A DNA stretch of 24,001 bases from Planctomycetia bacterium (GCA_009926295.1 RFPF01000014.1:1-24001), one strand, 5' to 3'. Positions 7,222 through 16,066 are shown, counted from the first letter of the stretch. The notes: a model not told the origin generated them from the sequence alone. Numbers and translations: made by a program.

Positions 7222-8472
7222 TCAGAACCGGTCCCGGGCCAGCATGGGCTTGTCGGCCCCGAGCTCGCCGTCGAGCCCGTAGGGCAAGGAACGGATGTAA
7301 TTGACGATGTGCCAGATGTCCTCCGGCGGGACCGTGCCCTTGGCGGCGGGCATCGGGGCGCCGTTGATGCCGGCGTGGATCCGGTAGTAGAGGTCGATCG
7401 GCCGGCGGCCGCCGCGGTAGATCCCATGCCGCAGGTTGCGCGGCGGAATCGTGCGTGGCTCGAGCGCGTCACCGTCGAGCACCTTGCCGAACTTGTCGAG
7501 CCACGCGAGCTGGGCCCTGTGCTCGGAGAGCTCCTCGGGGCTCATGCCGGCGGTCGAGGCCTCGCGGGCCTTCGTCGTGCCGCTGGCGAGCTCCTTGCCG
7601 ATTTCGACGATCGCCTTGTTCCAGTCGTCGTAGTCGTTGGCCTGGCCATCGCCGAGCCCGGTGACGCCGTGGCACTTCACGCAGTTGGCCTTGTCGCCGT
7701 AGAAAAGTTCCCTTCCCTTGGCGATCGAGGCCACCATGTCGATGTCGGCCGGCATGGGAGGCACCTGGATCTGGGCGTCGGCTGCCGCCCTCCACTTCTC
7801 GGCGACGGGAGAGAGCGTCTCGTCCACGAGGAACTCGCGGGTCTCCGGCAGCTTGCCCTGGGCGTCATCGTCGAGCTCGAAGAAGGCCCGCATCAGGGCC
7901 AGTTCGGTCTCGCCTCGCATGCTCAGGTATTTCACGTATTCCACCAGCGCCTCGACCTGCACGGCCGGCAGGAGCGCGAACGACGGCATCGACGTGCCGG
8001 GCACGCCGTTGTGCAGGAGCCGCACGAGGTCGGCATGCGTCGGCTTGTCGGCACGCTCCGTGCTCTTGAACTTGAACACCCCCGGCCGGTAGTCCCGGGG
8101 ATAGGGGTTGAGGAACGCAGCCGTGGGACCCAGCGCGTCGCCGGTCACGCCGTGGCAATGGGCGCAGTGCTCACGGTAGAGACCGTTCTTGCGGCCGACG
8201 ATGTCACTGCGGACCGGACCCGCGGCGAGCCGGAGTTTCGCCTCGTCGAGCCCGGTTTCGGGGAGGCAGACCGGATCGTCGGGCGTTCCGAACATCGCAA
8301 GCAGGATGGTGGCCACCTGCTTCTCCTGGTCGGCCGTGAGCCGCTGCTTGGTGGCCTCCACCATGTTGGGACGGAAATAGGCCGGGGGCGTCTTGCCGCA
8401 GCCAACGGCAGCCGCGACGCACAGGCCCGCGATCAGCAGGCGGCAGGCGGGAATGATCTTCATGGTCGTCAT
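7222..8472 (-). CDS. diheme c-type cytochrome lipoprotein
   Basis: A 416-residue predicted lipoprotein with a lipobox ending at Cys25 (AAVGC) and two class-I-like cytochrome c domains. Heme 1 is Cys103-Cys106-His107 (CAHCH) with a likely axial Met162 (GTSMPSF). Heme 2 is Cys264-Cys267-His268 (CVKCH) with a likely axial Met in GAPMPAAKG near residue 387. The last part (PPEDIWHIVNYIRSLP) is a typical cytochrome c C-terminal helix. Lying just upstream of coxB, which lacks its own heme c, it is a good candidate for the direct electron donor to CuA, tethered to the membrane; this is inference. Starts at 8472 (MTTMKII) or 8463 (MKII) are both possible, as no strong ribosome site separates them. The upstream copper-protein gene ends 12 bp away. 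Confidence 0.92.
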   Translation of the reverse strand: MTTMKIIPACRLLIAGLCVAAAVGCGKTPPAYFRPNMVEATKQRLTADQEKQVATILLAMFGTPDDPVCLPETGLDEAKLRLAAGPVRSDIVGRKNGLYREHCAHCHGVTGDALGPTAAFLNPYPRDYRPGVFKFKSTERADKPTHADLVRLLHNGVPGTSMPSFALLPAVQVEALVEYVKYLSMRGETELALMRAFFELDDDAQGKLPETREFLVDETLSPVAEKWRAAADAQIQVPPMPADIDMVASIAKGRELFYGDKANCVKCHGVTGLGDGQANDYDDWNKAIVEIGKELASGTTKAREASTAGMSPEELSEHRAQLAWLDKFGKVLDGDALEPRTIPPRNLRHGIYRGGRRPIDLYYRIHAGINGAPMPAAKGTVPPEDIWHIVNYIRSLPYGLDGELGADKPMLARDRF

Positions 8473-8484
8473 GGTGGGATGGGG

Positions 8485-9366
8485 TCAGGTGCCGATGGCC
8501 GACGCCGGCACTTCGAGCGTGCCGACGTCCTTGAGTTCATCCGGTTGGATCGTGAGCTGGAAGCGGCCCTTGGGGGTCCACTTGAGGTCGGGCTTGTCGA
8601 GCCCGAGAGCGCCGTTCGGGCCGGTCGACCGCTCGTGCCACACCTGGAACTCCAGCAGTTCGCCGGCCGGCAGGTCGGGAATCGTGAACGAGCCGTCGGC
8701 CGCCGAGACCGCCACGTAGCCGTCCTTGCGGAAGACCATGTAGGCCTTCATCCAGGGGTGGACGTTGCACGTGACCATGGTGGGCATCCCCGTCTCCGCC
8801 TTGGGGACGTACGTCGTGCCACCGCCGGCGGGGATGAGCTGGTTGAAGTCGGATCCGGCGATGTTGGTGTTGTGCCCGATCGGGTCGCTGTTCTTGACGT
8901 CGATCGGCTGGCCGACGCGCGCCGCGAACACCGGCGCGAGGAATTCGCACTGCTTTTGGTCGAAGACCACCGGCGTGGACGACGGGCCGTCCTTCACGCG
9001 GGTCACCTTGCGGGCGAAGACGACGACGTTCGCCAGGCCCTTCGTCGACGGATCGACGAGGAGCGAGCGGTCGAGCAGTTTCATGCCACCCTTCGAGCAG
9101 ACCTCCGTGTCCTTGTCGGCCACGAGCGGCTTTGCCGCGGCAGGCGAGCCGGCGAACACGAAGCGGCCCTTGAGCGTGCCCCATCCGGTGCCGGTGGAGG
9201 CGGCCGCGGTGTCGCCCGTCGCGCTCGACGCCGAAACGAACGTGGCGTGGAGCGTGCGTGCCGCCTCGACGTCGGCGCCTGGCGTGGCGACGCGCTCCGG
9301 GCGGCAGCCCGACACGAGCAGACAGCCGACGGCCGCGAAAGAACGAAGACGGTGCATGCGGCTCAT
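8485..9366 (-). CDS. amicyanin-like copper lipoprotein (paralogue 1)
   Basis: A 293-residue predicted lipoprotein (LVSGC, Cys21) with a low-complexity linker to about residue 60. A beta-rich domain beginning WGTLKGRFVF follows. The type-1 copper ligands appear as His165 (IGHNTN), Cys200, His203 and Met206 (CNVHPWMKAYM). The Cys-x2-His-x2-Met spacing and HPxM context match the copper loop of amicyanin. Two more cysteines (90 and 140) may form a disulfide. The end looks like a carboxypeptidase-regulatory-type beta sandwich (DGSFTIPDLPAGE, VWHE). The ATG at 9366 was chosen for its GAGGGG ribosome site. A GTG at 9378 would overlap the upstream stop codon as GTGA and is also possible. It is a tandem paralogue of the next gene. 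I infer an electron carrier between the bc-type complex and the oxidase. Confidence 0.8.
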   Translation of the reverse strand: MSRMHRLRSFAAVGCLLVSGCRPERVATPGADVEAARTLHATFVSASSATGDTAAASTGTGWGTLKGRFVFAGSPAAAKPLVADKDTEVCSKGGMKLLDRSLLVDPSTKGLANVVVFARKVTRVKDGPSSTPVVFDQKQCEFLAPVFAARVGQPIDVKNSDPIGHNTNIAGSDFNQLIPAGGGTTYVPKAETGMPTMVTCNVHPWMKAYMVFRKDGYVAVSAADGSFTIPDLPAGELLEFQVWHERSTGPNGALGLDKPDLKWTPKGRFQLTIQPDELKDVGTLEVPASAIGT

Positions 9367-9374
9367 CGAGCCCC

Positions 9375-10145
9375 TCACTTTTTGAATGCGGCCGCCTCGA
9401 CGGGAATTTCACCCAGGTCGGTGCCTGCGGCGGCGACCTTGACCTTGAGCCGACCCTTCTTGTCCGCCTTGCCTTGGGCCGTCGAGACGTCGGCGAGATT
9501 GCCCGCCTTCTCGTGCCACAACTGCAGTTCGATGTCGCCGACCGGAACTCCCTGGATCTCGAACGAGCCATCGGGCTTCGTGACCGCGGCGTAGGGGTTG
9601 CCGCGGACGACCACCCAGGCCTTCATCCATGGGTGGATGTTGCAGCTCACCCCGGCGGGGAGCGGCTCCTCTGAGGAGAAGGTGACGGGCGACGAGCCAC
9701 CTGCGGGTATCAGCGAGTTGGTGGGTGAATTCTTGAGCGGCGTGACGTTGCTGTTGTGGCCCACCGTGTCGGAGTTCTTGATCACGAGTTGCTGTCCGGT
9801 CTGCACGAAGACGACGTGTGGCTCGAACCGGCAGCCCTTGTTGTCGATCTCGACGGGCTTGGCCTTCGTGGCCTTCTCCACCTCGGGATTGACCTTCACG
9901 CCCTTGTCGCGGACGAAGATCACGACGTTGCGGATCCCCTTGTCGGCCCCGACGACCAGTTCTTCTGCGAACAGCTTCTCCCTGCCGCAGACCTCGACGT
10001 CCTTGTCGGCCTTCAGTTCGACGGCGGCCGGAGCATCGCCCTTGAAGACGAACCGCCCCTTGATCGTGCCCCACTCGTCGGCGCGAACGCCCTCGGACAG
10101 CAGGAGCATCGCGGCCACGCATGACAGGAAGACGGGCGATTTCAT
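9375..10145 (-). CDS. amicyanin-like periplasmic copper protein (paralogue 2)
   Basis: A 256-residue exported protein. A Sec signal peptide is visible (MKSPVFLS to VRA, cut before DEW at about 23). The mature part starts WGTIKGRFVF, like its neighbour. Copper ligands are predicted as His130 (VGHNSN), Cys168, His171 and Met174 (CNIHPWMKAW), again with amicyanin-like Cys-x2-His-x2-Met spacing. Cys53 and Cys105 could pair. The C-terminal part (PDGSFEIQGVPVGD, LWHEK) resembles a carboxypeptidase-regulatory beta sandwich. Unlike its paralogue it has no lipobox and would be soluble. The ATG at 10145 has GGAG about eight bases upstream; in-frame upstream starts only add a basic stretch. It lies 43 bp after the octaheme cytochrome gene. 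Function as a blue-copper electron carrier is inferred from the ligand set and context. Confidence 0.8.
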   Translation of the reverse strand: MKSPVFLSCVAAMLLLSEGVRADEWGTIKGRFVFKGDAPAAVELKADKDVEVCGREKLFAEELVVGADKGIRNVVIFVRDKGVKVNPEVEKATKAKPVEIDNKGCRFEPHVVFVQTGQQLVIKNSDTVGHNSNVTPLKNSPTNSLIPAGGSSPVTFSSEEPLPAGVSCNIHPWMKAWVVVRGNPYAAVTKPDGSFEIQGVPVGDIELQLWHEKAGNLADVSTAQGKADKKGRLKVKVAAAGTDLGEIPVEAAAFKK

Positions 10146-10188
10146 GAAGGCTCTCCAGCGGCGGGAATAGATACGCATCTGCACGAAA

Positions 10189-13100
10189 TCATCGTAGCGC
10201 CACCGGCGGCTGCCGGGAGTCATCCCTCGCCTGCGGCGGCTGCGGAGCCGCCGGGGGCGGTGCCTGGGCGGCCGGAGGCCGGGGCGGGGCCTGCTGGCGG
10301 AGGTAGGCGTCGAGCGACAAATTCCGCTTCGCGAACGTGTCGAAGTGCATCAGAAGGTCGGTGAGGGCATCCACCTGCTCCTCGCTCGTGCCGGCATACA
10401 GGTCCTGGCTCACCGGCTTGTCGAACGGGATGTTCACGGGCATGCCCGTGTAGGGCAGGAACCGCTTCGGGTTCGCGATCCAGTTGTGGACGTAGTCGGG
10501 CCGGAGCCGCTCGTGCACCCGTTCGAGCTGCGGCGCGAGCGCCTTCGGATTGCCGGGGGGCGCGTAGTCTCCGACGAGGTGGCACTTCACGCAGTAGTTG
10601 TTGTTGGTCACGATCTTGAGCGCTCCCACGAGGTGACCCGGCCGCGACCGTTCGGTTTCGGCGACCGCGCTCTCGTCGAGCCTGGGATCGTAGACGTACG
10701 GATACTCCGCGCCGTCCACCGCTGCGAAGTAGTCGACCATGCTCGCCGCCTGCGCGGCCGACCAGTTGAACTTCGGCATGCGCAGCACCGCCGGCGGGCG
10801 GATGGTGTGCGGGTTGAGCAGGAACTTGTGCAGCCAGCCCGACTGCACCTTCTTCCCTTCACCCACCAGGGGCGGTGGCAGCCAGCCCCACGCGTCGTCG
10901 GGCTTCACGTTGGGATTGACCTGCTTCTCGTCGGCGATCACGACGGGGAACAGCAGCCGGGCAAGATCGCCACCATGAGCCGGATAGTGCCGCCCGGCGC
11001 GGATCGCGTCTTCCGGCACCATGACGTTGGGCCCGCCCACCGGCCGTGCCTCACCGTCCACGAGCGCGTCGTGCCAGAGCATCACCGGCCGGTGCGGAAC
11101 CGCCTCGGTGTCGCCCTCCTCGATAGGCACGCCGTCCTCGTCCACGAGCTGCGGACGCCCGGTCACCGGGTCGAGTACGGGCATGCCGACGAGCCTCGCG
11201 TGCCGCCGCCCCTGGCGGTCGGTGGCGAGCGACCGCTCCACGTCCTGCGGCGCGAAGTGCGGTGCGAGGAAGGCGTAGTCGGCGACCGACTGGGCAGGCC
11301 CCAGCGACTCCGGCTTGTACCGCAGATCCCAACGGTCCATCTGGAGCGTGTGGCATCCGCCACAGTTGTACTGCTCCGCGACGACGAGGCCCTTGAGGCG
11401 GGCCTCCTCACGGGGCGAAGGCTTGTGGACGAATTGTGGCGCCGGCGGCTCGGCCACGAGCCCGAGCACGAAGGTCATCACCGCCTCGCGCTGCTTGGCG
11501 TCGAACGGGAACTGCGGCATCCGATACCGCTCGTTGTAGGACTTGTTCTCCGCCTTCTTGTAGTCGTAGCTGCGCGGCTGCCGCAGCTTCTGCCAGAGGA
11601 AGCCCTCGCGCTCGTGAGCGAGCAGCTTCTCGAGGAAAAAGCCGGTGTCGGGGTCGAGCGACTCGGGGGTGACGTGGCTCGAGGCCGGCGCGGCGTAGGC
11701 GAGATCCGGAGCGAGGGGCTCGTCGGCTCCCGCGGCCGGAGCGGTCCGCTCGGCATCGCCGTGGCCGCCGTGGCCGTGCGCGTGCTCGAGCTGGTGCATC
11801 ACGAAGTGCGCCGCCTGCTCGAAGGCGATCTTCGATGGCTCCTTGCGGCCCCAGTCGGCGAGCGCAGCGCCGGCAGCCTTGCCGTCCTCGAAACCGGGAA
11901 TGTCATGACAGGAGTAGCAGGCCAGCTTGGCGAGGGTCTTCTTGCCGAGGTAGGTGAGCAGCACCGCGTCCTTGTTCGCCGCATTCATGCCCAGCAGCAT
12001 CCGCTCGTCGCCCTGGATGTTCGCCTGGTCGGGGCCGAGGCCATTCTTCAGGACCTCCTCCGCCCGAACCGCCGGGAAGCGGTCCTTGAGGTACATCAGC
12101 GCAAGTTCCTCGGTAGCCTTCCGCTCCTCGGCGGTGAGCGAGCCGGCCGCGGGCACGTCGGACGGCTTCCAATTTTCCGTGGACGTGAGCAGGTAGGCGA
12201 CGGCGTCGGCGGCGGGGTCGCTCACGGTGCCGTCGGCGAGCGTGACGGGCTCGAGCAGCACGTTGGGCATGATCGTCTTGGGATGGTAGCGGGCCGGCTC
12301 CCGCAGCCAGCTGTACAGCCACGCTTGGCCGTTGGGATGTGACGCGACCTTCGCCCCGATCCGCGACAGGTTCGGACCGTGCGTGCTCGTCGCCTCCGGG
12401 AAGTCGGCGTGCTGGTGGCAGGCGAGGCAGCCACGTACCTGCACCACCTTCTTCCCACGCTCCACGTCGGGCCGGGCGGTGATGCCGGCGTGGGGCTGCA
12501 CGTAATCGAACGGCGCGCTCGAGCCGACGAGGTAGTTGATCATCGAGCGGATCTCGATCGGTTCGTACCGCTGGGATTCCTCGAGGCCCTTGCCCGACAG
12601 GTGCTCCCAGAGGCCGAAGAACCGGGGCATCTTCGTGGAGGGGCGGAAATCCTGCGGGTTTCTCAGCCACGCGTACAGCCAGTCGAAACCCACCTTGCTG
12701 GCGACGTGTCGCAGCGACGGTCCGACCTTCGGGAACCCGCCGGGCGTCTCCGGCTCCTTGAGGAGCACCGCCAGTTCGTGCGACCGCCTCGACAACCGCG
12801 CTTCCGCACCCGCCGCGGCATCGCGTTCGATCGCATCGCGCAGACGCTCGCGGGATTGTGCGCCGTCGGGGCTCGACCGCACCTCGTCCACCCAGCGCTT
12901 CACGGTCGGCCCGAGGGCCGTCAGGCCCGGATCGGTCGCCAGCCATTCCGCGACTTCGTGGTAGTTCGGCGCCAGCCGCATATCGGGGCCGATCCGTTTC
13001 TCCGGCCCCGCCCAGCCGTTGATCTCGTGGCAGCCGTAGCACCCGTACTGGCGGATGAGGTGATACCCCTCGACGAGCTTCGGTGCCGGCGGCTCCGGGA

Positions 13101-14655
13101 ACTTCACGCTCGGCTCGAGGTCGACGACCTGGTGGTGGCACTTGAGGCAACTCGACTCCTCGAACCGCTCGGGCAGCATCGGGAAGATCCAGTGGTGGTT
13201 GTTGAACCAGCCATGCTCGTCATGCCACTCGTGCCCCTGCTTCGGCGTGTTCGGCGTGTGGGAAGCCCACTTGAACGAGGTCGCGCTCCCCTGCCCCTGG
13301 TGGCAGACCGTGCAGCCGAACGTCTGCATCGGGTGCGGGCTGGTTGAGCCGACGAACAGGTCGAGCCGCGGGTGCGTGGCATAGGGCTGGGGCACGCCGC
13401 GCTGGATCGTGAGCTCGAGCGGCCGGCCCCAGGTCGGCGTCTCGAGGAGGGCGGCAACCGCCACCGAGCGGGCGAGCGTCTTGCCGCCGCCGACGGCAGT
13501 GATCACATCGCCGGGCAGCAGCCCTGCCGCGGCCGCGGGGGACTCCGGCAGCACGACGCTGATCGTGGGGTCCTCCGCCCGGAACAGTCCGCGCGGGGCG
13601 AGGTGAAAGCCGTACGCCTTCTCGAGGAGTTCGTTGGCGTCGCCCTCCGGCTGGCCGACGGATGCCGCCGGGGTGGCGAGCGACACGGACATCGCCTCGC
13701 GTTCGCAATACGCGGGTTCCGTGGGCTGTCCGGGCAGCGACTTGTCCATCCCCTTGTGACACGTGGTGCAGCGGTCGAAGCGGGCGACGTCGCGGAAGTT
13801 GTTGTTGAGCGTCAGCTGCGGCAGCCAGATCTGGTCGACGCGCAGGGGCCCGTTGAAGGCGTCGAGCACGGGCAGCTCGAGCACCGCCTTGCCCGCGTTC
13901 GGGGCGCGATCCTTGAGGGTCTTTGTGAGCTGGCCGAGCTTCTGGCGGTGGTCGGCAAGGCTCTTCGCGGCGGCATCCTCCGCGGCAGTCAGCTGGCGGA
14001 GCGTCGCCTCGAGCGCCTTGCGGTGCGTGTTGGCCGCCTGATTGTCGAGCGTTGCCCGGGCCACTTCGGCTCGCTTTGCGTCCGCGAGCGCGAGGAGTTT
14101 GTCGAGCTTCTCCTGCGGGACGTCGTCGGCGACCGCCAGTTCGTAGTCGGCCCGGTTCTTGTCGAGTTCGGCCTTCCGCAGCTTCAGCTGGCCAGCGAGG
14201 AGGTCCTCGCGGAACTTCGCCCGCTTGGCGATGTCCCGCAGCCGCTCGAGGAGGTCGCCCCGCAGGGCCAGACGCTCCGCCGGATCGGTCTGCCCCTTGA
14301 GCGTGTCGACGTCGAGTTGCACGCGGTCGGCGGCCTCCGCGTCAGCGGGAACGGTCCGCACCTGGTCGAGGAAGGCCTTCACGAGGGCGGGATCGAGATC
14401 GGCCCGCCGTGCCTCGGCGAGGGCCGCGTCGAGGTCGCTCGAACGCTGTTCGTACGACCGCGAGTCCTGCTCGTCGATGCGGGCGGCTGCCGACCAGGTT
14501 TCCAGGGCGCGGAACTCCCGCTGGTACTTCTTCCAGGGGCGGTTGTGGTCCGCCGCCAGCATGGCCACGGTCGCGAGCAGCAGCAGGATCGCCGTCACGC
14601 CGAAAACGACGTGCAGAATCTTGAGGTTCCGCCAGGTCTGTTCGGTTGCAGGCAT
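10189..14655 (-). CDS. giant membrane-anchored octaheme c-type cytochrome with coiled coil and PDZ-like domain
   Basis: A 1488-residue protein. One N-terminal membrane anchor (about 12-35) leads into a long Ala/Leu/Arg/Glu-rich predicted coiled coil (about 40-275). Eight CxxCH heme sites follow, at Cys296, 448, 503, 539, 743, 913, 1098 and 1355. Between hemes 1 and 2 is a PDZ-like segment (about 350-435; SPAAAAGLLPGDVITAVGGG). A His-rich stretch (HAHGHGGHGD) lies after heme 6, and the end is Pro/Ala/Gln-rich. Several repeated segments of the type W-LY-WL-P-x-R-PxxxMP after the hemes look like duplicated monoheme units with distal Met. It follows the cytochrome b subunit IV gene, and the window has no cytochrome c1 gene, so it probably takes electrons from the Rieske cluster. 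The start at 14655 puts the anchor right at the N-terminus. Heme count is seen directly; the role is inferred. Confidence 0.9.
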   Translation of the reverse strand: MPATEQTWRNLKILHVVFGVTAILLLLATVAMLAADHNRPWKKYQREFRALETWSAAARIDEQDSRSYEQRSSDLDAALAEARRADLDPALVKAFLDQVRTVPADAEAADRVQLDVDTLKGQTDPAERLALRGDLLERLRDIAKRAKFREDLLAGQLKLRKAELDKNRADYELAVADDVPQEKLDKLLALADAKRAEVARATLDNQAANTHRKALEATLRQLTAAEDAAAKSLADHRQKLGQLTKTLKDRAPNAGKAVLELPVLDAFNGPLRVDQIWLPQLTLNNNFRDVARFDRCTTCHKGMDKSLPGQPTEPAYCEREAMSVSLATPAASVGQPEGDANELLEKAYGFHLAPRGLFRAEDPTISVVLPESPAAAAGLLPGDVITAVGGGKTLARSVAVAALLETPTWGRPLELTIQRGVPQPYATHPRLDLFVGSTSPHPMQTFGCTVCHQGQGSATSFKWASHTPNTPKQGHEWHDEHGWFNNHHWIFPMLPERFEESSCLKCHHQVVDLEPSVKFPEPPAPKLVEGYHLIRQYGCYGCHEINGWAGPEKRIGPDMRLAPNYHEVAEWLATDPGLTALGPTVKRWVDEVRSSPDGAQSRERLRDAIERDAAAGAEARLSRRSHELAVLLKEPETPGGFPKVGPSLRHVASKVGFDWLYAWLRNPQDFRPSTKMPRFFGLWEHLSGKGLEESQRYEPIEIRSMINYLVGSSAPFDYVQPHAGITARPDVERGKKVVQVRGCLACHQHADFPEATSTHGPNLSRIGAKVASHPNGQAWLYSWLREPARYHPKTIMPNVLLEPVTLADGTVSDPAADAVAYLLTSTENWKPSDVPAAGSLTAEERKATEELALMYLKDRFPAVRAEEVLKNGLGPDQANIQGDERMLLGMNAANKDAVLLTYLGKKTLAKLACYSCHDIPGFEDGKAAGAALADWGRKEPSKIAFEQAAHFVMHQLEHAHGHGGHGDAERTAPAAGADEPLAPDLAYAAPASSHVTPESLDPDTGFFLEKLLAHEREGFLWQKLRQPRSYDYKKAENKSYNERYRMPQFPFDAKQREAVMTFVLGLVAEPPAPQFVHKPSPREEARLKGLVVAEQYNCGGCHTLQMDRWDLRYKPESLGPAQSVADYAFLAPHFAPQDVERSLATDRQGRRHARLVGMPVLDPVTGRPQLVDEDGVPIEEGDTEAVPHRPVMLWHDALVDGEARPVGGPNVMVPEDAIRAGRHYPAHGGDLARLLFPVVIADEKQVNPNVKPDDAWGWLPPPLVGEGKKVQSGWLHKFLLNPHTIRPPAVLRMPKFNWSAAQAASMVDYFAAVDGAEYPYVYDPRLDESAVAETERSRPGHLVGALKIVTNNNYCVKCHLVGDYAPPGNPKALAPQLERVHERLRPDYVHNWIANPKRFLPYTGMPVNIPFDKPVSQDLYAGTSEEQVDALTDLLMHFDTFAKRNLSLDAYLRQQAPPRPPAAQAPPPAAPQPPQARDDSRQPPVALR

Positions 14656-14703
14656 GGTTTTAAGGGTACGCCGGTGGATGTCAGGGATTTGGAATCACGT
14701 CGA

Positions 14704-14728
14704 GCCGGGTGCGAAGCGAAAGCCCGGC
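14704..14728. repeat. intercistronic hairpin after the subunit IV stop codon
   Basis: A perfect 6-bp inverted repeat (GCCGGG and CCCGGC, 13-base loop) lies directly downstream of the subunit-IV-like stop codon (14730-14732) and before the octaheme gene start at 14655. No T-run follows, so a full terminator is unlikely. It could act in mRNA stability or partial attenuation, or be a short genomic repeat. Confidence 0.4.
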
Positions 14729-14729
14729 A

Positions 14730-16055
14730 CTAAAAATTCAGCGAAAACTCCGGGATGCTGACGATGTACTTCAGGTTGAGCGTCCAGCGCAGCACCATCT
14801 TCAGAGGCAGAGACAACATGAGCAGCATCAGGTTCGCCATGATCATGTAACGGATGAAACCCATCTTGGCGAAGAAGCTGCGAAACACCGTGACGGCCAG
14901 GAGCGGCGGCAGGAGGAGGAGGTACGCCGCCATCACGGCGAGCCCCGGCGCCTCGCGGAGCAGGATGTAGCCAACCTGCGTCAGCGCGCCCGCCCCCTGC
15001 GGCGCCCGGGGCAGCGGCCGGTCGAGGAGGTTCACCCAGAACATCTGCGGCAGGTCGACGTTGTTCAGCACCTCCACCTTGTAGGGAGTCCAGTACTCGA
15101 ACGGCCCGTAGAAGTTCCAATTCGGCCCGCGGAGGAACGTGCCGAGGATGATGAGCGTGATCCAGAGCTCGAAGAACCCGAACTGGTAGACGAGGTAGCT
15201 GAACTTCCGCTCCTCGATCGAATAGTAGCCGTTGCCCTTCTTGTTGAAGTCGAGGTAGGGCATCGCCATCAGCCCGAAGACGACCAGGCTCGGCAGCACC
15301 ACGCCCGCGTACCACGGGTCGAAGTACACGAGCATCTCCTGCAGGCCGAGGAAGTACCACGGTGCCTTCGACGGATTGGGAGTCTTGACGCTCGATGCCG
15401 GCTCCTCCAACGGTGCGGGCAGGGCGATCGCCCAGACGAGCAGGAGTGCCGAGACCGCCACCATGCAGATGAGCTCTGTGTAGACGAGGTCGGGCCAGAC
15501 GAGGACCTTCTCGTCGTCGAGCTTTTCCATCGGCGGGAGCCCCTGACGGATCCGCTCGTCGTTGACCACGGCCTGCTTGGTGGCCACCCAGGTGAAGAAC
15601 GCGAGCAGGAACACGAGGCCCACGATCGGCACGTTGTCGGGCTTCATCACGATCGCGGCGAAGTTCTCGTCGGCCATCGACAGGCCCATCAGCACCAGCG
15701 CGACGTTCAGGATCGCCCACGCCACCATCGGCTGCACGAAGAACTTGCGGAACACGAACAGGATCGTGAACAGCGCCGTGGTGCCGAGCGTGTACAGCAC
15801 CGGGCCGGAGAGCGCGTTGACGAGCGTGCGGGCCGCCGCGGGCAGTGCCGGGACGAACGACTCCGCGCCGGACAGCGCGAGGCTGGCGAGGATCATCATG
15901 GCTCCGGCGACCGTCGCCCATACCACGGCCCATCCCGTTTGCCCTTTCTTCCTCCAGAGGATGAGGGCGGCGACCGCGTTCATGACCGCGATGCCGGTGT
16001 AGTACGAGCCGAGGAACCCGGCGACGTCCTTGAGAAACAGACCGTTGGAGTGCAT
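14730..16055 (-). CDS. cytochrome b C-terminal half (subunit IV-like) with extra N- and C-terminal membrane helices
   Basis: A 441-residue membrane protein. The middle (about 185-310) matches the C-terminal half of cytochrome b or b6f subunit IV. It has the helix E entry (VWPDLVYTELICM), then the Qo-site segment KAPWYFLGLQE (residues 230-240) where PEWY is expected, then DPWYAGVVLPSL and MPYLD. The usual PEWY glutamate is absent (APWY, 231-234). Unlike subunit IV (about 160 residues, three helices), it has five extra N-terminal helices (about 11-34, 42-62, 84-106, 109-127 and 142-164) and two extra C-terminal ones (about 362-391 and 399-424). The start at 16055 is 11 bp after the cytochrome b stop. 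It should form the quinol-oxidising unit with the upstream cytochrome b and Rieske proteins. The role of the added helices is unknown. Confidence 0.88.
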   Translation of the reverse strand: MHSNGLFLKDVAGFLGSYYTGIAVMNAVAALILWRKKGQTGWAVVWATVAGAMMILASLALSGAESFVPALPAAARTLVNALSGPVLYTLGTTALFTILFVFRKFFVQPMVAWAILNVALVLMGLSMADENFAAIVMKPDNVPIVGLVFLLAFFTWVATKQAVVNDERIRQGLPPMEKLDDEKVLVWPDLVYTELICMVAVSALLLVWAIALPAPLEEPASSVKTPNPSKAPWYFLGLQEMLVYFDPWYAGVVLPSLVVFGLMAMPYLDFNKKGNGYYSIEERKFSYLVYQFGFFELWITLIILGTFLRGPNWNFYGPFEYWTPYKVEVLNNVDLPQMFWVNLLDRPLPRAPQGAGALTQVGYILLREAPGLAVMAAYLLLLPPLLAVTVFRSFFAKMGFIRYMIMANLMLLMLSLPLKMVLRWTLNLKYIVSIPEFSLNF

Positions 16056-16066
16056 GGGTGATTGGC

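Noticed and set aside
6529..9594. A 1021-codon plus-strand open frame antisense to coxB, the diheme cytochrome and copper-protein genes
   Set aside because: Its translation is rich in Arg, His, Gly, Glu and Val without domains, as expected for the antisense of GC-rich genes. The minus strand carries clear heme and copper motifs.
10345..12342. A 665-codon plus-strand open frame within the octaheme cytochrome
   Set aside because: Shadow of the minus-strand gene, which has correctly spaced CxxCH motifs throughout.
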